A DNA stretch of 9,332 nt, taken from assembly GCA_040905285.1 (NCBI GenBank), contig JBBDRV010000066.1:1-9332 (forward strand), given 5' to 3'. Each line of letters starts with the position of its first letter. Position 1 is the first letter of the stretch. A model generated the notes under the pieces. The model worked only from the letters and a program-made list of their open reading frames with translations. It did no database searches and was not told where the DNA came from. The position numbers were made by a program, and so were the translations under genes. Below, piece after piece: positions 5,878 through 9,332 of this stretch. Origin of the DNA: JBBDRV01 sp040905285. Lineage in GTDB: Bacteria; Bacteroidota; Rhodothermia; Balneolales; Balneolaceae.

Positions 5878-7908
5878 ATGAATGTGATTCAACCGTTTCC
5901 TGCCACAGCGGATTTTCGGGTCCCTGCTTTTCAAAATCGTGCTATCCGGGATTTACGTAACTCTGCCCATACACGGGTCGTCACCTTTTTCCGGATTCCT
6001 GCCCTTCCGGGGCTTGTCCCTGTGCTTATTTTAACCGCCTGCCTGTACTGTCCATTCTTCGCGGAAGCAACTGCACAGGGTATTTCACTGGAAGAAAATT
6101 TCGAATCAACGGGGTTTTCCCCCGATCCTGTATGGTCGGGAGATACAGGCGACTTCATATTTTCACTCGAAAACGGGCGGACGCTCCTGCAGCTTCACAC
6201 GCAGCCGGAACCGAACCGCTCACAGATCAGTACTCCCCAGCCCGCTGCCTACGGCACCTGGGAGTTCTGGTTCCGCCAGGACTTTGTACCGAGCAGCGTG
6301 AACAGAAGTTTTATCTTTCTTATGGCAGACCGTGCGGATCTGGATTATCTGTCCGGCAGCCAGGTGAATGGCTATGCTGTCCGGACAGGCGAAAACGGTG
6401 ATGCCAAGAGAATACGGCTGATCCGGTTTGATAACGGCACACAGCATGAAATTCTCTCATCCCGAACCATTCCCGAAAATGGTACCGGTTACCGGGTAAA
6501 AGTTACCAGGGAGCCGAAAGGGAAGTGGCAGATCCACATACGTGAGGGAGAGGAAGATCTACCGCAGAACAACGATTCGGTTTCAGATGACATCCATACC
6601 CAATCCGTCTTTTTCGGAATCCTCCTCCGGTATTCAGCAAGCAACACGGACGGCTTCTTTTTTGATGATATCCGTGTCACTTCAGAGCCGAAACCCCTGC
6701 GCGCCGACTCGGTGGTGACCGTCAGTCCCCAAACCCTGGATGTATATTTTACCGGTTTTGTCGACCCGGGTTCACTGAATGCGTTTAAATTTCAGCTTGC
6801 AGGCGGGACGCGGCCGGAACGAGCCGACCTGCGGGAAGTACCGGATGGAACCAAAGGCGCAGTGGTGAGACTTGCCTACCCCAAACCGCTTGAAGGGGGG
6901 CAGGACACACTGACGCTGAGCGGGCTTCGGAACCGTCATGGGGATGAAGCGGATGTCCAGCGTTTAAAAATCCTCATAACCTCCCCTCCGGCACCGGGGG
7001 ACCTGCTCATCAACGAAATCCTCTTCGACCCCCTGGAAGAAAATGAAGAGCATCCTTCCGGCCAGTCGGAATACATTGAAATCCACAACAGGAAAAATTA
7101 TGCCATTTCGCTGGAGGGCTTTCACCTGAGAGATCACCCCGACCTGTCCGCCAATCCGTCCATTCTGGTGCCTGCCGTTGACAAGCCGTACTGGATTCCC
7201 GGGGGCGGGTTCGTTTTAGTCTATCCTGAACCGGACGGGGATTCCCACAGTGCGGATTTCCAGTCGGGAAGAACCGCCGGATACTTTAACCTCTCCCGGG
7301 AGGTGGGGAAATTTTCGATCCGGTTCAACAGATCCACACTTTCCCTGGTGCAGAGCGGTCGATCTGTCGTGCTTGCCGGTAAAGACGGGGCAGTTATCGA
7401 TCAGGCAGACTACCGGCCGGAGTGGCACAATCCAAACCTTGTCCATACGAAAGGCATCGCTCTCGAAAGAATACATCCCGACCATCCGTCGGACGATCCC
7501 TCCAACTGGAATTCCAGCACCCATCCTCTTGGAGGTACTCCCGGTGCGGAAAACACACTTTTCCAGACTCCCGGATCCGGCCCGCAGAACAATGAACTGA
7601 CCCTTTCTCCCAATCCATTTTCCCCGGACGGAAACGGCCATGAGGATCATCTGTTTATCAGCTATCTCCTTGAGGAACCCGACTATCTGATCAGGGTGCG
7701 GATATACGACCGATACGGCAGGCTGGTAAGAAATCTGGCAGAGTCGCACCCAGCCGGATTGGAGGGCAGCCTGATCTGGGACGGGCAGTCGGACAGCGGC
7801 CTGGTCAGCCGCATCGGCATTTATATTATTCAGTTCGAAGCCTATGACAGCGCCGGCGGCCGGAACCGTTCCATCCGCAAGACCGCAGTACTGGCAACCC
7901 AATTTTAG
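5878..7908 (+). CDS. Secreted multidomain protein with lamin-tail (LTD) domain and FlgD/T9SS-like C-terminus
   Basis: A 676-residue exported protein with no recognised enzyme active site. A long N-region precedes a hydrophobic segment at about 43-62, with likely signal peptidase cleavage near AEATAQG (62-68). Within that segment ILTAC (51-55) resembles a lipobox, so a lipoprotein cannot be excluded. Residues 69-266 look like a concanavalin/LamG-type jelly roll, starting EENFES and ending FFFDDIRV. Residues 270-372 look like an Ig-like domain. Residues 374-560 are a lamin-tail domain: DLLINEILFDP, SEYIEIHNR, ISLEGFHLRD, VVLAGKDGAVIDQADY, GGTPGAEN. Residues 575-676 match FlgD-Ig/type IX-style C-termini: LSPNPFSPDGNG, VRIYDRYGRLVRNL, IWDGQSDSG and GIYIIQFEA. 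LTD proteins of this layout are typical cell-surface or secreted proteins in this phylum. Surface attachment or adhesion is inference. Confidence 0.88.
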   Translation: MNVIQPFPATADFRVPAFQNRAIRDLRNSAHTRVVTFFRIPALPGLVPVLILTACLYCPFFAEATAQGISLEENFESTGFSPDPVWSGDTGDFIFSLENGRTLLQLHTQPEPNRSQISTPQPAAYGTWEFWFRQDFVPSSVNRSFIFLMADRADLDYLSGSQVNGYAVRTGENGDAKRIRLIRFDNGTQHEILSSRTIPENGTGYRVKVTREPKGKWQIHIREGEEDLPQNNDSVSDDIHTQSVFFGILLRYSASNTDGFFFDDIRVTSEPKPLRADSVVTVSPQTLDVYFTGFVDPGSLNAFKFQLAGGTRPERADLREVPDGTKGAVVRLAYPKPLEGGQDTLTLSGLRNRHGDEADVQRLKILITSPPAPGDLLINEILFDPLEENEEHPSGQSEYIEIHNRKNYAISLEGFHLRDHPDLSANPSILVPAVDKPYWIPGGGFVLVYPEPDGDSHSADFQSGRTAGYFNLSREVGKFSIRFNRSTLSLVQSGRSVVLAGKDGAVIDQADYRPEWHNPNLVHTKGIALERIHPDHPSDDPSNWNSSTHPLGGTPGAENTLFQTPGSGPQNNELTLSPNPFSPDGNGHEDHLFISYLLEEPDYLIRVRIYDRYGRLVRNLAESHPAGLEGSLIWDGQSDSGLVSRIGIYIIQFEAYDSAGGRNRSIRKTAVLATQF

Positions 7909-7948
7909 ATGAACAGCGTCAGGGTCACTCGATACATTCAGCGTCAAA

Positions 7949-7980
7949 CCGATAAGATTCCCGGTCGCTTCACCTATCGG
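7949..7980. other. Convergent intergenic spacer with a weak inverted repeat
   Basis: The 77 bp between the two convergent stop codons contain CCGATA (7949-7954) and its complement TATCGG (7975-7980), separated by 20 bases. No T-run follows on either strand. CAGCGTCA also occurs twice (7914-7921 and 7939-7946). No standard terminator for either gene is visible. Confidence 0.25.
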
Positions 7981-7985
7981 GAGCA

Positions 7986-8990
7986 CTACCGTAAATTAAG
8001 AGTCAAACCCGCTGAAAGTGCCTGGCCCATCTGAAGGCTTTTTGAAAAATCATCATCATATATCAGTTCAAACCGGAAGGTGACATTGATATGGTTGTTC
8101 ACTTTACCCACTATCTGGTTTGAAAACATGATATCGGTTCTGCGTACCGACTGAAGCAAATTGGTAAAGGTTTCCAGGTATCCGTTATAGAAAACATTTT
8201 CCATGATCTCATGTTCATAATTCAATCCGAAGGTAAAACCCGCTTCAGACTTGAACCGGCTGCCTTCATCAAGTCCATACCTGGTGGAAAGGGTGGTGTC
8301 CGCCACTATCGTCTGCTTCAATCCCATACCCGCTTCTATTGAGAAATCGGAGTCCGGGTAGTAGGCCAGACCCGTACTCTGGGAAAAGTAAGCCGGAGCC
8401 AAAAAATCGGAAATCAGAATATCCCCGCCTTCAGGACCGCCCCCATAATCAAAACCCCGGCTGAACTGGGTTTCAAAGTTCACGTTTCCAAACAGTTTGA
8501 ACTCACCGTCATCCTGATTTCTATCCTGGTTTATATCATAGAGAAACCGGTTTCTGAGAGCTATCTGATCATCTGTCTTTCGAACCCCCTTGTCCTCTAT
8601 TCTGGCCTGGCCATACCGGGTACTGATCTGGAATTCGTAGACAAACGGTTTCCTCTGGTACAGCATTTCAATCAGGGAAGAGCTGTTCAGGCTGACAGAA
8701 TTAACCCCGCCTCTGGACCAGTTGGAATAGCTGGCCTGGGAACCTTGAAGGGAAGCTACCCATGTCATGCTCCAGCCCCGGAGAGTGTCAGGAGGAACCA
8801 GATCGGGTGGCGCCATGCTGGTTTCCTGGAAAACGGCTTCCGGAATCCCGGCAAACAGCGAGTCCCGGGAAGCCCGGACCGGGAGATCCGTGCCATTCGC
8901 CGTCAGAGTCTGGAATGGTAAAATTGCGGGCAGAGCCAGCACAAGAGACATAAAACCTGAAAAAACCCTGATTTTTTGAAGAACCGTCAT
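7986..8990 (-). CDS. DUF3078 family predicted outer-membrane beta-barrel protein
   Basis: A 334-residue exported protein that fits DUF3078, a Bacteroidota family of unknown function. Residues 1-33 form a signal peptide (basic start, hydrophobic FMSLVLALPAILPF). Family landmarks follow in order: WVASLQGSQASYSNWSRGG (77-95), the variable strand region, RKTDDQIALRNRF (137-149), NFETQFSRGFDY (171-182), ISDFLAPAYF (193-202), YGLDEGS (238-244), EHEIMENV (259-266) and ELIYDDD (308-314). Alternating polar and hydrophobic strands throughout suggest an outer-membrane barrel; the last residues, GLTLNLR, lack the usual terminal aromatic. No Shine-Dalgarno site precedes the ATG, and no better start is visible. 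It converges on the lamin-tail gene, so the two are not cotranscribed despite both being envelope proteins. Family membership is secure by motif order; molecular role is unknown. Confidence 0.9.
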   Translation of the reverse strand: MTVLQKIRVFSGFMSLVLALPAILPFQTLTANGTDLPVRASRDSLFAGIPEAVFQETSMAPPDLVPPDTLRGWSMTWVASLQGSQASYSNWSRGGVNSVSLNSSSLIEMLYQRKPFVYEFQISTRYGQARIEDKGVRKTDDQIALRNRFLYDINQDRNQDDGEFKLFGNVNFETQFSRGFDYGGGPEGGDILISDFLAPAYFSQSTGLAYYPDSDFSIEAGMGLKQTIVADTTLSTRYGLDEGSRFKSEAGFTFGLNYEHEIMENVFYNGYLETFTNLLQSVRRTDIMFSNQIVGKVNNHINVTFRFELIYDDDFSKSLQMGQALSAGLTLNLR

Positions 8991-9282
8991 CGCACGCCCG
9001 ATACGCTATACTTGCCGCCGGATATGCGTGGCTTGCCGGACACCGGAGTTATACGGCTGCCCGATCCGGGTCCCCGGCCCTTTCCGGTTGTATCCCGGCT
9101 CCGCTCATCACACAGGCCCCGCTCATCTCTTTGAAACGGGTATGACATGGCTTGTAGTGAATTGTTACCGTCAAGTGTCATGGAATGCTTCGTTCTTAAT
9201 CACTGAATGCTTCATTTATTTGCAAACATGACTACAACGAAAGCGAATGTTATGTAGTACCTGAGATATAACCTCGCCCTAG
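8991..9282. other. Non-coding stretch upstream of the DUF3078 gene
   Basis: No open frame here has protein-like composition; those present are short, rich in Pro, Gly, Arg and Ser, and lack family motifs. The stretch should carry the DUF3078 promoter on the minus strand, but I cannot find a confident one. Its AT-richer right part contains the direct repeat at 9183-9213, and the right inverted-repeat copy begins immediately after it. Confidence 0.5.
9183..9213. repeat. Two GAATGCTTC boxes 22 bp apart
   Basis: GAATGCTTC occurs at 9183-9191 and again at 9205-9213, start-to-start 22 bp, in AT-rich DNA about 195-220 bp upstream of the DUF3078 start. The two-turn spacing is compatible with an operator pair, but nine-base matches are short enough to be chance. 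Confidence 0.35.
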
Positions 9283-9332
9283 CAGTCAATCGGACTTCCT
9301 CTACAGATCTGCGCATGCGACCAATTTACACA
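9283..9332 (-). repeat. Right copy of 50-bp imperfect inverted repeat
   Basis: The reverse complement of these last 50 bases aligns without gaps to 5-54 at 43 of 50 positions. The shared block CTGCGCATGCGA lies at 9309-9320. The repeat reaches the very last base, so the full element may continue outside the window. No target-site duplication can be tested from the bases available. Confidence 0.85.

Noticed and set aside
7216..7986. 256-codon open frame on the minus strand opposite the lamin-tail gene.
   Set aside because: It overlaps a gene with clear domain motifs, its translation shows no recognisable domain, and it is best explained as a shadow frame.
9028..9231. Short open frame on the plus strand near the right end.
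   Set aside because: Its composition is unlike a protein, it has no ribosome site, and it overlaps the likely promoter region of the DUF3078 gene.
9283..9332. RNase P RNA-like string in the right repeat (GAGGAAGTCCG on the minus strand).
   Set aside because: It lacks one A of the family motif, the left copy differs at the same place, and nothing downstream matches the rest of an RNase P RNA.
5..9332. Circular molecule suggested by matching ends.
   Set aside because: The ends match in inverted, not direct, orientation, so they do not overlap as a circle would.
5..9332. Large composite transposon bounded by the inverted repeats.
   Set aside because: There is no transposase, and the content is housekeeping plus envelope genes. 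A dispersed repeat explains the ends more simply.

Overview
The window looks like a chromosomal stretch from a bacterium of the Bacteroidota group in the broad sense, perhaps the Balneolota/Rhodothermota side. The evidence is a Bacteroidota-style single-chain glycyl-tRNA synthetase, a DUF3078 outer-membrane protein, a large secreted protein with a lamin-tail domain and an FlgD/type IX-like C-terminus, and weak or absent Shine-Dalgarno sites before most genes. Base composition is roughly balanced by eye. The lineage is inferred from gene families, not from a marker phylogeny.

Layout, left to right. (1) 5-54 is one copy of a 50-bp repeat; its inverted partner is the last 50 bp of the window. 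(2) 215-2185 (+) is a probable two-gene unit: a Tat-signal DegT/DnrJ/EryC1/StrS-type PLP aminotransferase and a lipoprotein Cu/Zn superoxide dismutase, closed by a strong intrinsic terminator at 2243-2283. (3) glyS (-) at 2302-3765 converges on that terminator. (4) A 376-bp divergent region separates glyS from asd (+), 4142-5224, an aspartate-semialdehyde dehydrogenase of the archaeal/fungal subtype. (5) A small unrecognised gene (-) at 5352-5789 diverges from a 676-residue secreted multidomain protein (+) at 5878-7908. (6) A DUF3078 predicted outer-membrane beta-barrel gene (-) at 7986-8990 converges on it. (7) About 290 bp without a convincing gene leads to the right-hand inverted repeat.

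The genes do not form one pathway. Housekeeping genes (glyS, asd) alternate with cell-envelope or exported proteins (Tat aminotransferase, SodC lipoprotein, lamin-tail protein, DUF3078 barrel). No transposase, integrase, phage, CRISPR, tRNA or rRNA gene is visible. The most notable non-genic structures are the inverted repeats at the two ends and three short tandem duplications, each at or just upstream of a gene's 5' end (glyS 17 bp, asd 15 bp, lamin-tail gene 22 bp). The asd duplication doubles the start codon in frame. I see no clear evidence of a complete new multi-gene system.
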